DNA from: Candidatus Sysuiplasma superficiale
GTDB lineage: Archaea; Thermoplasmatota; Thermoplasmata; Sysuiplasmatales; Sysuiplasmataceae
Assembly (NCBI GenBank): GCA_019720975.1
Contig: JAGVSJ010000010.1
Location: 1 to 64,000, forward strand
Reading direction: 5' to 3'
Length of the DNA: 64,000 nt
Shown: piece by piece, positions 1 through 10,495 of the stretch
Layout: each line of letters opens with the position of its first letter
Position numbering within the stretch: the first letter of the stretch is position 1
Program-made: the position numbers and the translations under genes
Notes under the pieces: generated by a model
The model's input: the letters and a program-made list of their open reading frames with translations, nothing else
Told to the model about the DNA's origin: nothing
Database searches by the model: none

Positions 1-523
1 GACCCGATGCTGCTTTTCAGGTCAATTTTCTTCATTGCAAAATTTTTAAACATACAAAATGTTGAAGCTATACTATATTATCTCTGACATAAGCCGAGAT
101 GTGGAGATGAGCGTGTCACCATCCAAAGGATAATGTTATTAATGCTAACAACTATAATATTATTGCTTTTAACTCATCATTCTATTATACTAAATTACAA
201 AGATCCCTGCTCTGTCAATCATTTCCCTGGTACTCTGCAATGTAACGTCATCATTCTTGATGCACTTTACGCTTCCATTTGATATTCAATGCCGCCGACA
301 CGTCCACGGATGCGATCTCTAAATGCCTGAGGTCAACTGCATCTGCTGCTAAATTATCCTGTGCCAACATTGCTTTCGGATAATTGTGTCCAATTCTGTG
401 CATGCATGTCAAATTCGGTGAACCGAAGTTTACTTGAATAGACAATCATGTCCAACGATTGAATGTACGATCATTGCACGATTGCGGTTAAAATTCGATA
501 TGTGCTGAAATAGAGGATTTCAA

Positions 524-1378
524 CTATGAAGAAGCAAAGATACCGAATTCACCGTTGTTAAGTTCTTCGATCTTCAAACGCGGTGCGCGCTTCTGTCTGG
601 ATCTGATGGTCCGCAGGTGCTGAGCTTTGTTCCATGTGTCAGGTTCAACAATCGGGTGGTGCTTGCCATGCCAGTATATGCTTCCCCATCTATTATATCC
701 CGCGTACAGCGGATTCGTGAGAACATTTAGAACTGTCTGTCTGGTCCACCTCTTTGATCTTTTTGTCTTTACGCCGCTGTTATTCAGCTCATTTGCAATC
801 TCTTCCAGAGTATAACCCCTCAGATATTTCGTATATATTGCCCTTACATTCCTTGCCTCTGCTTCATTGACATCAAGACCGCTGTCAGTGTAATCGTACC
901 CGTAGGGATGATTGAAGCCAAGGAGGCCATTTCCCTCTTTCGCTTTCTGAAGCATCCCCATCTTGACACGTTCACCTATCATCCCCCTCTCAAACTCCGC
1001 TACGCTTCCGAGCATATTGAAGATGAGTTTGCCAGCCGGCGTGGTGGTATCAAATGGCTCTGTTGCACTCTTGAAGTATATTCCGTACTCATCAAGTTCA
1101 TGAATGAGATTGGAAAGATCTCTCATGTTCCTTGACAGCCTGTCCAGCTTATAGACAAGAATGAGATCAAAAGATCTCTTTTTGATGTCTTCTCTCATTC
1201 TTGCGAATGCCGGTCTATTGAGGCTGCCGCCAGAAAAACCTGCGTCTTCATAGGTTTCCGCGAGTTCCCATCCCTGGCTCACTATGTAGGCTTTGAGCCT
1301 CTCCCTCTGAGCGGAAATGCTGTACCCTTCCTCAGCCTGTTCTGTAGTGGATACACGGAGATAGATGGCAACCTTCAT
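524..1378 (-). CDS. Serine site-specific recombinase (resolvase/invertase plus recombinase domain), short or C-terminally truncated
   Basis: N-term AIYLRVSTTEQAEEGYSISAQRERL with catalytic Ser context; LVYKLDRLSRN; recombinase-domain TRQTVLNVLTNPLYAGYNRWG; ends at 284 aa without zinc-ribbon/coiled-coil region. Confidence 0.9.
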   Translation of the reverse strand: MKVAIYLRVSTTEQAEEGYSISAQRERLKAYIVSQGWELAETYEDAGFSGGSLNRPAFARMREDIKKRSFDLILVYKLDRLSRNMRDLSNLIHELDEYGIYFKSATEPFDTTTPAGKLIFNMLGSVAEFERGMIGERVKMGMLQKAKEGNGLLGFNHPYGYDYTDSGLDVNEAEARNVRAIYTKYLRGYTLEEIANELNNSGVKTKRSKRWTRQTVLNVLTNPLYAGYNRWGSIYWHGKHHPIVEPDTWNKAQHLRTIRSRQKRAPRLKIEELNNGEFGIFASS

Positions 1379-1501
1379 TTCAATCAGACATTTGTCAGAC
1401 AGCGCATTTCATCGATATAACACTTTCAGAGGAATAAGCCTTCAGGGAAACCTGACTGTAAAGCGGCAGCTGATAAATATCAGCAGACATCTATTGGGGC
1501 T

Positions 1502-1936
1502 GTGGAAGACGAAGTAAAGGAGAAAATCGAACAGTTTGGCGGTCTGATAGATGAGCAGACAGCACGAATGCTGATAGAATATGAAAGAGGAGCGATGACT
1601 CCAGACAAAAGGGAAAAGCTTAAGGCGAAACTTGACAAATCCTTCAACTCAAAGGAGGAGGCTCTGGTTCTTGAGGTTAATGAGCCGCACCGCTACAGGA
1701 GAAGGGACGGAACAGACGGCACTGTTCTTTCCATAAAAATTTTTATCGAAGGCAGGGAAGCATCGTTGACATTCTGGGATTCCCAGATAGAAAAAGTCTG
1801 CATGAAATATCTCGTTGGAGGATCGAAATTGCATCTCATCAACTGCCATAGAACTGAAGGCCGGTATGGACTGCAGATTAATACGGGAAAAGGGGGGATT
1901 GTTGCTACGGATTCCGGTGAGATTATCTACAAATGA
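1502..1936 (+). CDS. Putative OB-fold (RPA/SSB-like) nucleic-acid-binding protein
   Basis: GTG start; pattern IFIEGREASLTFWDSQIEKV...VGGSKLHLINCHRTEGRYGLQIN resembles RPA OB-fold strands. Confidence 0.5.
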   Translation: MEDEVKEKIEQFGGLIDEQTARMLIEYERGAMTPDKREKLKAKLDKSFNSKEEALVLEVNEPHRYRRRDGTDGTVLSIKIFIEGREASLTFWDSQIEKVCMKYLVGGSKLHLINCHRTEGRYGLQINTGKGGIVATDSGEIIYK

Positions 1937-2309
1937 TATTATTTTAGTCATTATAGCTTCTGACTATTATAGTTGATGTCATTGCTAAGACGGTGTGTAG
2001 ACGACTCCTGCACTCCCGATTCAGTGGGTTTGCCTTAGACCGAATCAGCGGTTCCCGAAACGATGAGCAACAAATTCAAACCTTCTCTCATTAAATTCAC
2101 CTATCTTTAAATAACTTGAAATTTATTTTATTGATACAATGTGATACTATTTGTTTAATTAATTAAATAATTTAATATCAAATTATTATTAATTCTTTAA
2201 TTAATACTATATTTGTCTTCATATTTAAACACATCTAAAGATCGTCATGCTGGTATCACTGATTCATCACTCGATGAAGTAAAATATCCAAAATGTTTAC
2301 TTCCGGCTG

Positions 2310-3005
2310 ATGCCGGTTGCAGTAAGGTTTGCAGGGACGGATGATTGGCCATTCATCAGTGACATATCAAGGCGTGCCGGATATGTGGATTACATAAACG
2401 AAATCGGCCCGGACTTTGTCAGGACAGGCGAGGTGGTCATCCTCACCGACGGAATGCCAAAAGGATTTGCAAAGATTGAGAAGCTCAGGGACGGATCCAT
2501 GTGGTTAAGCGGCCTTCGAGTCGCGCCTGAATATCAGAGAACAGGAGTTGGAACGCGGTTGACAACCGAGTGTATCAGGATCGCAAGATCGCGCGGAATT
2601 CAGACATTGAGGATGCTGGTCCAGGACTCGAACTACGCTTCGGTGAATCTGGCTTCAAAGATCGGATTCAGAAAGGTCGCAACCTTCAGGTTCTTCAGGG
2701 GAACACCCGGTATTTGGAAGGAAATGGCGAGTGATGTAAGCTACTCCGGTTTTGTCAACATCGGATGGGCCTTTCCTCTTCTTGAAATACATGACGCGGG
2801 CGGGACCATCGTGAAGGTTGACGATTGGATACTGTTCAGGTCCCCGCAGGATACCTTTCAGATATTGAAAGTGGGCAGAGCAGAACTAAAACTGACAGGT
2901 GACGATTTTACCTGTGCTGACGTCAGAGTGGGCGAGATAAGGCACATCAGCGAGAGCAGCGAAGGGGAAATACTGACAGATTCCATATACCAGTTTGACG
3001 TCTGA
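2310..3005 (+). CDS. GNAT family N-acetyltransferase with C-terminal extension
   Basis: LSGLRVAPEYQRTGVGTRLTTECIRIARSRGIQTLRMLVQDSNYASVNLASKIGFRKV. Confidence 0.85.
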   Translation: MPVAVRFAGTDDWPFISDISRRAGYVDYINEIGPDFVRTGEVVILTDGMPKGFAKIEKLRDGSMWLSGLRVAPEYQRTGVGTRLTTECIRIARSRGIQTLRMLVQDSNYASVNLASKIGFRKVATFRFFRGTPGIWKEMASDVSYSGFVNIGWAFPLLEIHDAGGTIVKVDDWILFRSPQDTFQILKVGRAELKLTGDDFTCADVRVGEIRHISESSEGEILTDSIYQFDV

Positions 3006-3073
3006 TCCGGTGCAGTCAGTTTCAGCATTGGGACAGGTTACCCAAATTCAGCACTTATTCAAGGTTTATAGCA

Positions 3074-4957
3074 ATGGTTCCCATTGCTGATAGCATGAAA
3101 GTCTTCGATGCTCAAAAGACCGATGAATACAGAATAGAAAACCATGGAATAATAGGGGACACCTACAGCTCTGCTCTTGTCACAGTGAAGGGAACAATAG
3201 ACTGGTGTTGCTTTCCGGTAATGGATTCGCCTGCCGTATTCTCCTCCATTCTGGACAGGAAAAAAGGGGGCGAAATGAGGGTAGAATTGAGGAATGAAAC
3301 GCATTCGATGCAACGTTATGTAAAGAATACAAACGTCCTGAAGACAGAACTGTCCTCCCCAGATGGCAAAGTTGTGATCACCGACTACATGCCAGTGGAG
3401 ACAGATATAGAAAAACATCATAACTTCATTTATTCGAGACATGAAATTCACAGGCTCATTGAATGTGTCAAAGGTAACGCGGACATCGACGTGATATTCA
3501 GGCCGAGATTCAATTTTGGAACATCCAGGACACGTCTGGAAAAGGTGAAAGGCGGTGTCGTGGCGTCGCATGGCAAGGTAACACTATCTCTTTCAGGACT
3601 TGACAACCTGTATATTGATTCTGGAAGTGCCGTCGCCTCATTGAGGATGGCAAAAGGCAAAAAGATCGCACTCATCGTGAGATGGGCGGAGGATGATCCC
3701 GCGCTTTCAGCCTCCCGCTACACAACAGAGTTTCTTCAAAAGACGGTTGATTTCTGGCGCAGGTGGGCCTCCGAGTCATGTTACAGAGGCAAATGGCGGG
3801 ACAGTGTCCTCCGATCGGCACTCGCCCTGAAACTTCTTACATATTCGCCAACGGGCGCAATCTGTGCGGCTGCAACGACGAGCCTGCCTGAATCAATCGG
3901 TCATGGAAGGAACTGGGATTACAGATATTCCTGGATAAGGGATTCGACCTACGCGCTTTCTTCCTTCAATCTCATAGGCCATCGCGTAGAGGAGGAAACA
4001 TATTTCATGTGGTTACTTCATCTGCTTCGCGGCAGGGCATCGATGCCTGAGAAGCTCAGGGTCATGTATACGATTGAGGGCGATCCGGTACCTGACGAAC
4101 ATGAAATTTCTGCACTTTCAGGATACGGCAACTCAAAACCCGTGAGGATTGGAAACGGTGCGACAGGTCAGATACAGATTGATATCTTCGGTCCTATCGT
4201 CGATGCGATTTATTTCACATACTATCCATTTGACAGAATGCCGGACCTGATGTGGCGCTTTGTGAAATCCATTGCAGACTACACTTCGGTGAACTGGGAC
4301 CGGCCTGACATGGGAATCTGGGAAATGAGGAATGGCAGGAGGAGGCACACACACTCTGCAGTGATGAGCTGGATGGCAATAGACAGGGCTGCAGTGATTG
4401 CGAAGATGACAGGAAGGATTGAATGCTGGCAGAAATGGCGGAATATTTCCCGCATGATGAGGAAGCAAATTCTTGAGAGATCATATGATGACGGGAAAGG
4501 CTATTTCTCTGGCCTGCTTGATGACGACTGGCTGGATGCCTCAGTGCTTGTTTTGCCTGATACAGGTTTCATTGATGCAAGGAGCACTGAGTTCAGGAAG
4601 ACGCTGCAAACAATTGGCAGGAGGCTCATGGACAACGGTCTGCTCAGAAGGTATGAAGGAGATGATGGAATTGAAGGTGATGAAGGCGCATTTGTTCTAT
4701 GTACATTCTGGTACATTGAAGCACTCTTTCTTTCCGGACAGAAGAAAGCCGCTCTTCGTTTATTCGAACTGACTATGCAGAGGGCTAACCACCTAGGCCT
4801 TTTCTCAGAGGAGATAGACCCCCAGGGCGGTGGATTCCTTGGAAACTTCCCTCAGGCATTCAGTCATCTTGGAATGATCAAGACCGCCTGCGTTCTGCAG
4901 AGCAAGCGCTTGATGAATCAAAAACCAAAAGTAAATGGTTTGGAGGCAGCGCACTGA
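3074..4957 (+). CDS. Glycoside hydrolase family 15 protein (glucoamylase/trehalase-like)
   Basis: ATTSLPESIGHGRNWDYRYSWIRDSTYALSSF and EGDEGAFVLCTFWYIEAL GH15 motifs. Confidence 0.9.
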   Translation: MVPIADSMKVFDAQKTDEYRIENHGIIGDTYSSALVTVKGTIDWCCFPVMDSPAVFSSILDRKKGGEMRVELRNETHSMQRYVKNTNVLKTELSSPDGKVVITDYMPVETDIEKHHNFIYSRHEIHRLIECVKGNADIDVIFRPRFNFGTSRTRLEKVKGGVVASHGKVTLSLSGLDNLYIDSGSAVASLRMAKGKKIALIVRWAEDDPALSASRYTTEFLQKTVDFWRRWASESCYRGKWRDSVLRSALALKLLTYSPTGAICAAATTSLPESIGHGRNWDYRYSWIRDSTYALSSFNLIGHRVEEETYFMWLLHLLRGRASMPEKLRVMYTIEGDPVPDEHEISALSGYGNSKPVRIGNGATGQIQIDIFGPIVDAIYFTYYPFDRMPDLMWRFVKSIADYTSVNWDRPDMGIWEMRNGRRRHTHSAVMSWMAIDRAAVIAKMTGRIECWQKWRNISRMMRKQILERSYDDGKGYFSGLLDDDWLDASVLVLPDTGFIDARSTEFRKTLQTIGRRLMDNGLLRRYEGDDGIEGDEGAFVLCTFWYIEALFLSGQKKAALRLFELTMQRANHLGLFSEEIDPQGGGFLGNFPQAFSHLGMIKTACVLQSKRLMNQKPKVNGLEAAH

Positions 4958-4977
4958 TTATGGCTATGAGCCTTGTT

Positions 4978-6639
4978 TCACATCATTCCGGGTGGCATCC
5001 CGGGCATTCCCCCCATTCCGGGCGGCATGCCTCCCTGTGGTGGCTGGCCTGCACCGCTCCCCTTTTTCGCCGCAATAACATCATCTATACGAAGTATCAT
5101 TATTGCAACCTCCGTCGCTGATGACAGGACCTGCTTTTTCACGCGCACCGGTTCGAGGACCTTCGACTTCACCATGTCCTTTATCCTGCCACCATCAACC
5201 GAAATGCCCTCAGAATGTGCGGACTCCTTTGAGCTGTGCCTTGTCTTGAGTTCAAGTATGGTGTCTATCGGGTCAAGACCCGCATTTTCGGCCAGTATCC
5301 TTGGAAGTATTTCCAGCGACTCTGCAAAAGCCTCAACAGCAAGCTGCTCCCTTCCTCCGACGCTGGATGCGTAGTCCCTGAGTTTGAGGGCGAGTGCTAT
5401 CTCCACCGCTCCGCCCCCCGGGACCATCTTGCCGTCTTCAATGGCAGCTGCCACCACCCTGATCGCATCATTGAACGCCCTTTCAAGCTCCTCAGCCACA
5501 TGCTCCGTACCCGCACGCAGCAGAACGGTGACAGACTTGGGATTCCTGCATCCCGTAACGAAAGTCATATCCTCATCAGAAACTTTTCTCTGTTCAACCC
5601 TTGCAGAATGACCGAGATCCTTCTGTGTTATATCCCTCACGTTCGCGATTATCTTCCCTCCTGTCGCTTTTGCAAGCTTTTCCAGATCCGACTTCTTTGC
5701 GCGCTGAACAGCGTATATCCCAGCCTTTGAAAGGTGATGCTGCACGCTGTCGGATATTCCCTTTTCGCAAATCACGACGTTAGCGCCTGATTTGATGAGT
5801 GTGTCAGCCATTTCCTTCAGTGAGCTTTCCTCCTGGTCAAGGAAACGTTGAATCTGGGAGGGATCCTTTATCTGTATGCTTGAAGACACTTCTGTCTTCT
5901 TAATCTCCAGTGCCTGATTGACAAGTGCTATGTTCGCATTCTCCACGAATTCCGGCATCCTTGGATGCACTCGCTCCTTGTCTATCACTATCCCCTGTAT
6001 CAGCTGAGAATCCGAAACAGCCGCACCGTGCTTCTTCTCGACCTTGATGTTGTCCGTATCCGCCCTGACGGCGCTGCCGGTATCATCCACGACAGAAAGT
6101 ACGGCCCTGACGGCAAGATCGGCGATCAACGAGGTATCACCACCAACATTCTTGCCTGTAACAGCAGTTTCAGCAATGCTCTTCAGTGTCTTCGAATCCT
6201 TCCTGCCCACCTCAATGGCCATCTTAAGAAGCATTTCTGTAGCCTTTTCCTGAGCCATCTTGAAGCCTGCCGCTATTACAGTAGGATGAACATTCATCTC
6301 TACGAGTTTTTCAGACCGTTTCAGCAGCTCGCCTGCAAGGATGACTGCGGTCGTTGTCCCGTCGCCCACTTCATTGTCCTGTGTCTTGGCAACCTCGACG
6401 AGCATCTTTGCAGCTGGATGTTCTATCTCCAGTTCCTTCATTATGGTGGCACCATCGTTGGTTATTACCACCTCTCCCATGCTGTCTACCAGCATTTTGT
6501 CCATGCCGCTCGGGCCCAGTGTCGACCTAACGGCATCTGCGACTGCAATTGCCGCAGCAATATTGTTGTGCCTTGCTGATTTACCCGTATCTCTTTCTGT
6601 TCCTTCTCTGAGTATGATAATCGGCTGTCCCTGTAACAT
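4978..6639 (-). CDS. thsA: Thermosome subunit (group II chaperonin)
   Basis: [68 protein letters not shown]-term [18 protein letters not shown]. Confidence 0.98.
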   Translation of the reverse strand: MLQGQPIIILREGTERDTGKSARHNNIAAAIAVADAVRSTLGPSGMDKMLVDSMGEVVITNDGATIMKELEIEHPAAKMLVEVAKTQDNEVGDGTTTAVILAGELLKRSEKLVEMNVHPTVIAAGFKMAQEKATEMLLKMAIEVGRKDSKTLKSIAETAVTGKNVGGDTSLIADLAVRAVLSVVDDTGSAVRADTDNIKVEKKHGAAVSDSQLIQGIVIDKERVHPRMPEFVENANIALVNQALEIKKTEVSSSIQIKDPSQIQRFLDQEESSLKEMADTLIKSGANVVICEKGISDSVQHHLSKAGIYAVQRAKKSDLEKLAKATGGKIIANVRDITQKDLGHSARVEQRKVSDEDMTFVTGCRNPKSVTVLLRAGTEHVAEELERAFNDAIRVVAAAIEDGKMVPGGGAVEIALALKLRDYASSVGGREQLAVEAFAESLEILPRILAENAGLDPIDTILELKTRHSSKESAHSEGISVDGGRIKDMVKSKVLEPVRVKKQVLSSATEVAIMILRIDDVIAAKKGSGAGQPPQGGMPPGMGGMPGMPPGMM

Positions 6640-6668
6640 CTTACACCTGTGGTATCCGATGGTCAGTA

Positions 6669-6677
6669 GATATTTAA
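6669..6677 (-). promoter_or_regulatory. Candidate TATA box for thermosome gene
   Basis: Minus-strand TTAAATATC about 30-38 nt upstream of ATG, typical archaeal spacing for a short or absent leader. Confidence 0.45.
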
Positions 6678-7014
6678 CATTACTGAGTCAGGGCTAGCAG
6701 TTGCACAACCAACCAATCTGGCAGTTATTATGAGATGACGGCATCATGTCCAGCTTCGCTTTGCCGTATGTGGGAGGGCGGTCTAGGCCTGTCAGATCGA
6801 GATGACGTCCTTTACGCTTGCAAACTGGATTCATAGCAACATTCCCGCAGTCTCAATCACATGCTGATGATACTGCAGATCCAAATCGGGCATGGTGAAT
6901 GGGAGATGAATCGCTCCAGCCGGCAGGACGGAAATTAAGTCTTACAGTGCGGCGCATAATGAGGTTACAGGGTGTCTGAAAACCATATCACGCCCAATCA
7001 CTGAAGAGAAATTT

Positions 7015-8859
7015 TCAATCTTTCCCGCGCAGTCTTTCAACAAGGAATTGCGCAACCGCACCGAACCCCTTCCTGGCATTTTCGGATTTCGTAAATCCAT
7101 GCCCTTCATCTGGAAAGACTATGTATTCAACGTACCTGCCCAGCTGCCTCAATCTTTCAACCATCTGATCAGATTCTTCTTTGACAACCCTGGGATCATT
7201 TGCACCCTGTATTATCAGCATGTCCGCCTTGGTCCTGTCGATGTATGTTATCGGGGACCGTTCCATCAGGAAATCCGCCTCAGTGTCAGCATCCCCTACC
7301 CAATCCCTCATGAACCGCTTCCAGAACGGCGGAACAGATTTGCAGAACGTGACCAGATTCGAAGGGCCGCAAATATCCACGCCGGCGGTCCAGAACTCCG
7401 GAAGTCTGGTCACGCAGGATAGCGCTGCAAACCCACCGAAACTTCCGCCAAATACTGCCATTCTTTCTCCATCAATCTCCCTTCTGTTCCTGAGCCATTC
7501 TGCAGCAGCCCGGAGGTCTCTGAGTTCGTCTCCGCCCCAGTCTCTGTGAATGAGTTTCTGGTACGACTTGCCATAGCCTGTCGAACCTCTGATGTTCGGA
7601 CAGAGGACAGCTATACCGGAACACTGAAGAAACTGGTACAGACCTTCATATCCCCATCCAGGACGTTCCTGCGATTCAGGTCCCCCATGAATTGAAAGAA
7701 CTGCGGGGAATCTGGACCGGCGGCCTGCCGGCCTGTAGTAAAAGGCAGGTATCATTCTGCCGTCAAAGGATCTGAAGTGTACCAGTTCCGGGGACGGAAT
7801 ATTGCCCGGGACACCTCCTGCCATACTATCGGTCAGGATCGAACTTTTCCTCTTCGACAATCCGACAATCGCAATCTCTGGAGGCCTGTTATCAGGGGCC
7901 CATACGATTGCGAGGTTCCTGCGTTTCAGGTCAACAGACATTCCACTCAACACGCTGGACAGGTGACCCCTGCATGGCATTTGAATTCTGGCAAAACGTG
8001 ATCCTGGCCTTCCACGGTATAGCTCAGTATATCCATCTGTATTGATGGCATAGACAACTTCCCCTGTCACCGGCGTATATAATGCTCCATCAACGTCGTT
8101 CTTTCCCTCAAAAACAGGCATAAGTTTTTCGTTCTCAGGATTGTAGAGGAAGAGATTCCTGAATTCGTGTCCAATGTCAGAAACAACAAGAACCTTCCCC
8201 TCTTCCGTCCAGCCGACTGCTGCAACAACACCCTCCTCAGCGTGCGGCATTATTTCAGCTGTTTTTGACTTTCTCATGTTGTAAATGAAACTGTGCATAT
8301 CGGTATTGCTGTTGATCTGAGTTGCGGTGAGGCAAGCGCCGGTCTTATCCCAAACAGGAAAAGCCCATATCACTCCCTCATGAAGGGGCCTTTTCTCCCT
8401 TCCGCTCCTGATATCCATTATCACAAGGTCAAAGTCTGTTCTTGTGCGGCTGTTGTCACAGTACGCTATCAGTTTGCCACCAGGATGTATGGAACCCTTG
8501 TTGAGTTCGTGCCTCACAGTTTCGTCCGAAGTGATGGAAATCGGATCCCCGCCTGAACTTCCTATCCTGTAAATCTGGAACTGTTCGTTTCCGTTGCAGT
8601 CTGCCATAAAATATATCTGTCTGCCGTCAGGTGAAACGGCAAAATCCCTCACTGTCCTGTCATGAAATGCTGTCAGCATCCTCTGATACCCTGGGACAGC
8701 ATTCCCGGAGTATGATTGTGTCCATATATTGAACTGCCCGTTTATGTCCGAAGTGTAGATTACGGAGTTGTCCCCCAGCGTATCTACTGCGCCGTAACGG
8801 AAATACTGTGTAAATCGGTCATAGGACAGATGGGAAAGGTGCCTATCACTCTTCACCAT
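7015..8859 (-). CDS. S9 family prolyl oligopeptidase-like peptidase with beta-propeller
   Basis: VLSIHGGPESQERPGW, FGGSFGGFAALSCV (GxSxGG), FPDEGHGF. Confidence 0.93.
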   Translation of the reverse strand: MVKSDRHLSHLSYDRFTQYFRYGAVDTLGDNSVIYTSDINGQFNIWTQSYSGNAVPGYQRMLTAFHDRTVRDFAVSPDGRQIYFMADCNGNEQFQIYRIGSSGGDPISITSDETVRHELNKGSIHPGGKLIAYCDNSRTRTDFDLVIMDIRSGREKRPLHEGVIWAFPVWDKTGACLTATQINSNTDMHSFIYNMRKSKTAEIMPHAEEGVVAAVGWTEEGKVLVVSDIGHEFRNLFLYNPENEKLMPVFEGKNDVDGALYTPVTGEVVYAINTDGYTELYRGRPGSRFARIQMPCRGHLSSVLSGMSVDLKRRNLAIVWAPDNRPPEIAIVGLSKRKSSILTDSMAGGVPGNIPSPELVHFRSFDGRMIPAFYYRPAGRRSRFPAVLSIHGGPESQERPGWGYEGLYQFLQCSGIAVLCPNIRGSTGYGKSYQKLIHRDWGGDELRDLRAAAEWLRNRREIDGERMAVFGGSFGGFAALSCVTRLPEFWTAGVDICGPSNLVTFCKSVPPFWKRFMRDWVGDADTEADFLMERSPITYIDRTKADMLIIQGANDPRVVKEESDQMVERLRQLGRYVEYIVFPDEGHGFTKSENARKGFGAVAQFLVERLRGKD

Positions 8860-9169
8860 AGATAAGAGGAAGGAAGAGAATGTTAAGTAACTTTTGAAAG
8901 GGAGAGAATCGCCGAGCCTGCCTATTCAATCATTGATAGGGCTCTCCTGCGGATCATCCCTCAAAGAACACAGCCAATTTGCGTATCAGGTCGAATCTGC
9001 AGGGACAGCGTAATGCGAGATCGCATTTTCCGACAGAACTGAACCGATGAACAGAGGATGATGACTGATGTCATCTAAACACTGTTGCATGAGAAGGCCC
9101 AAACTCACGGTGGGAGTATAATGCATCCAGACCAGAGAGCATCGCCGGTCAGTTTGAATCCAGTTCAAT

Positions 9170-10438
9170 TCAGAACTGTTCCAGTCTCCTCTGCTGAACG
9201 GCATCGCGCAGTATGGTGCTATTCATCATCCATCGTTCCATTGGTATCTCAAGATGCTTCTGTGCAAATGTAAGGGCGTCATTCAGCGTTTCAAAGCGTG
9301 CCGGTCTTGTCCTGAGAGTCGCCCTCACATGCTCCCTGACATTCCAGACACCAATGGGCATTATGTATCCCGGATGAGCCTCTCTCATTATTACTGCTCC
9401 CGCCTGGATACCCTCCTTCTTCAGCAACTCATTGACTGCCAGTCTGGCGGAATAATAGCAACCTCCAATCTCTGCATAGTCTCTTCTTCCGTCATAGAAT
9501 TCATGAGATGACATTATGGAGATATGTCTGCCTGTTGGATTCCATGTGGTGTTTGGGTACCAGGCTTCTATCAGTTCGTATCTCCATGAGGTGGGAAGGA
9601 GCAGTACAATCCACCTGTTATCCAGTGCATCAAATGAATACACCCTGTATTCCCAGAGCGTTCCGTTCAGCTTGTTTTCTGAGAGCAGTCTCCTGCCCAG
9701 CATATCGTCCACCGCAGTTATGCTCCATCTGGTCGGTACCATCTTCCTGTTTCTGCCCGTGCCGAGTACACCGGCGCTGAACGCCCTCTGTATGGAGGAT
9801 ACAAGAACATTTGAGCGATACAGGCTGTATACAGCCTCTCCAGCCCTCAGGTCCGTATCATAATATGCCTTTTCGATTCTCCTGTCGAAACTGCCCGTGT
9901 CGGCCCTTATCTTCTCAATTCTGCCAGATCTGCCGAAGGGCTGTATATCGTCATCCAGTGCTATTGTGACTGAGGGTTTTCTGGCGAACTTCACCTCTGT
10001 GGCGGGAGCCGCCCTTGCCATTGAGATCTCCTGGACCAGACTGTATATTCTGTCATCACTGTCTCTGTCCACCCTGACTGAGTGCTTCCCGCGTATCAGT
10101 GAGAATCTCATCTGTGTTATCTCCTCCAGTTTCATTCCGACCCATCTTTCAGGTGTGTCGAAGAGCTCAACACCATCGGACATCGGTGTTACAAAGGGAC
10201 CGATGTCCACCCTGGGATATCCAAATCTTCCGATGAAGATACCGGGAGGGGAAAGTCCGTCAAGTTCCTCTTTTGAAGTAAGGTCCCTGACCCTGCTATC
10301 GGCATAGTACTTGACTAGTATAGGGCACACTGGCTTCCCACAAAGCATCCTGGTGCCCCTGCATTTCACACATGCGGATACAGGATAAGGCGTTCTGTGA
10401 TCTGAAAAAATATCCACTCCATTAGTTGCCTGATTCAT
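9170..10438 (-). CDS. Nre family archaeal DNA repair protein
   Basis: CVKCRGTRMLCGKPVCPIL, SPPGIFIGRFGYPRVDIGPFV, C-terminal QRRLEQF PIP-like motif. Confidence 0.88.
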   Translation of the reverse strand: MNQATNGVDIFSDHRTPYPVSACVKCRGTRMLCGKPVCPILVKYYADSRVRDLTSKEELDGLSPPGIFIGRFGYPRVDIGPFVTPMSDGVELFDTPERWVGMKLEEITQMRFSLIRGKHSVRVDRDSDDRIYSLVQEISMARAAPATEVKFARKPSVTIALDDDIQPFGRSGRIEKIRADTGSFDRRIEKAYYDTDLRAGEAVYSLYRSNVLVSSIQRAFSAGVLGTGRNRKMVPTRWSITAVDDMLGRRLLSENKLNGTLWEYRVYSFDALDNRWIVLLLPTSWRYELIEAWYPNTTWNPTGRHISIMSSHEFYDGRRDYAEIGGCYYSARLAVNELLKKEGIQAGAVIMREAHPGYIMPIGVWNVREHVRATLRTRPARFETLNDALTFAQKHLEIPMERWMMNSTILRDAVQQRRLEQF

Positions 10439-10465
10439 CGTCCGGCGAAAATTAGGCAGATTGTG

Positions 10466-10473
10466 TATTTAAA
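10466..10473 (-). promoter_or_regulatory. Candidate TATA box for the Nre gene
   Basis: Minus-strand TTTAAATA about 28-35 nt upstream of ATG at 10438. Confidence 0.5.
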
Positions 10474-10495
10474 CCCAATAAGCGGTTGGCCGAAA

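Noticed and set aside
251-445. 64-aa minus-strand ORF near the left edge
   Set aside because: No recognisable motif or codon signal beyond an open frame; not supported as a gene.
2017-2051. Imperfect direct repeat CCGATTCAGTGG / CCGAATCAGCGG downstream of the OB-fold ORF
   Set aside because: Only two imperfect 12-nt copies; could be an att or operator site but too weak alone.
5236-5730. Long plus-strand ORF antisense to the thermosome gene (and many similar shadow ORFs opposite ribosomal genes)
   Set aside because: Lies opposite a strongly conserved coding gene; translation is typical of antisense frames.
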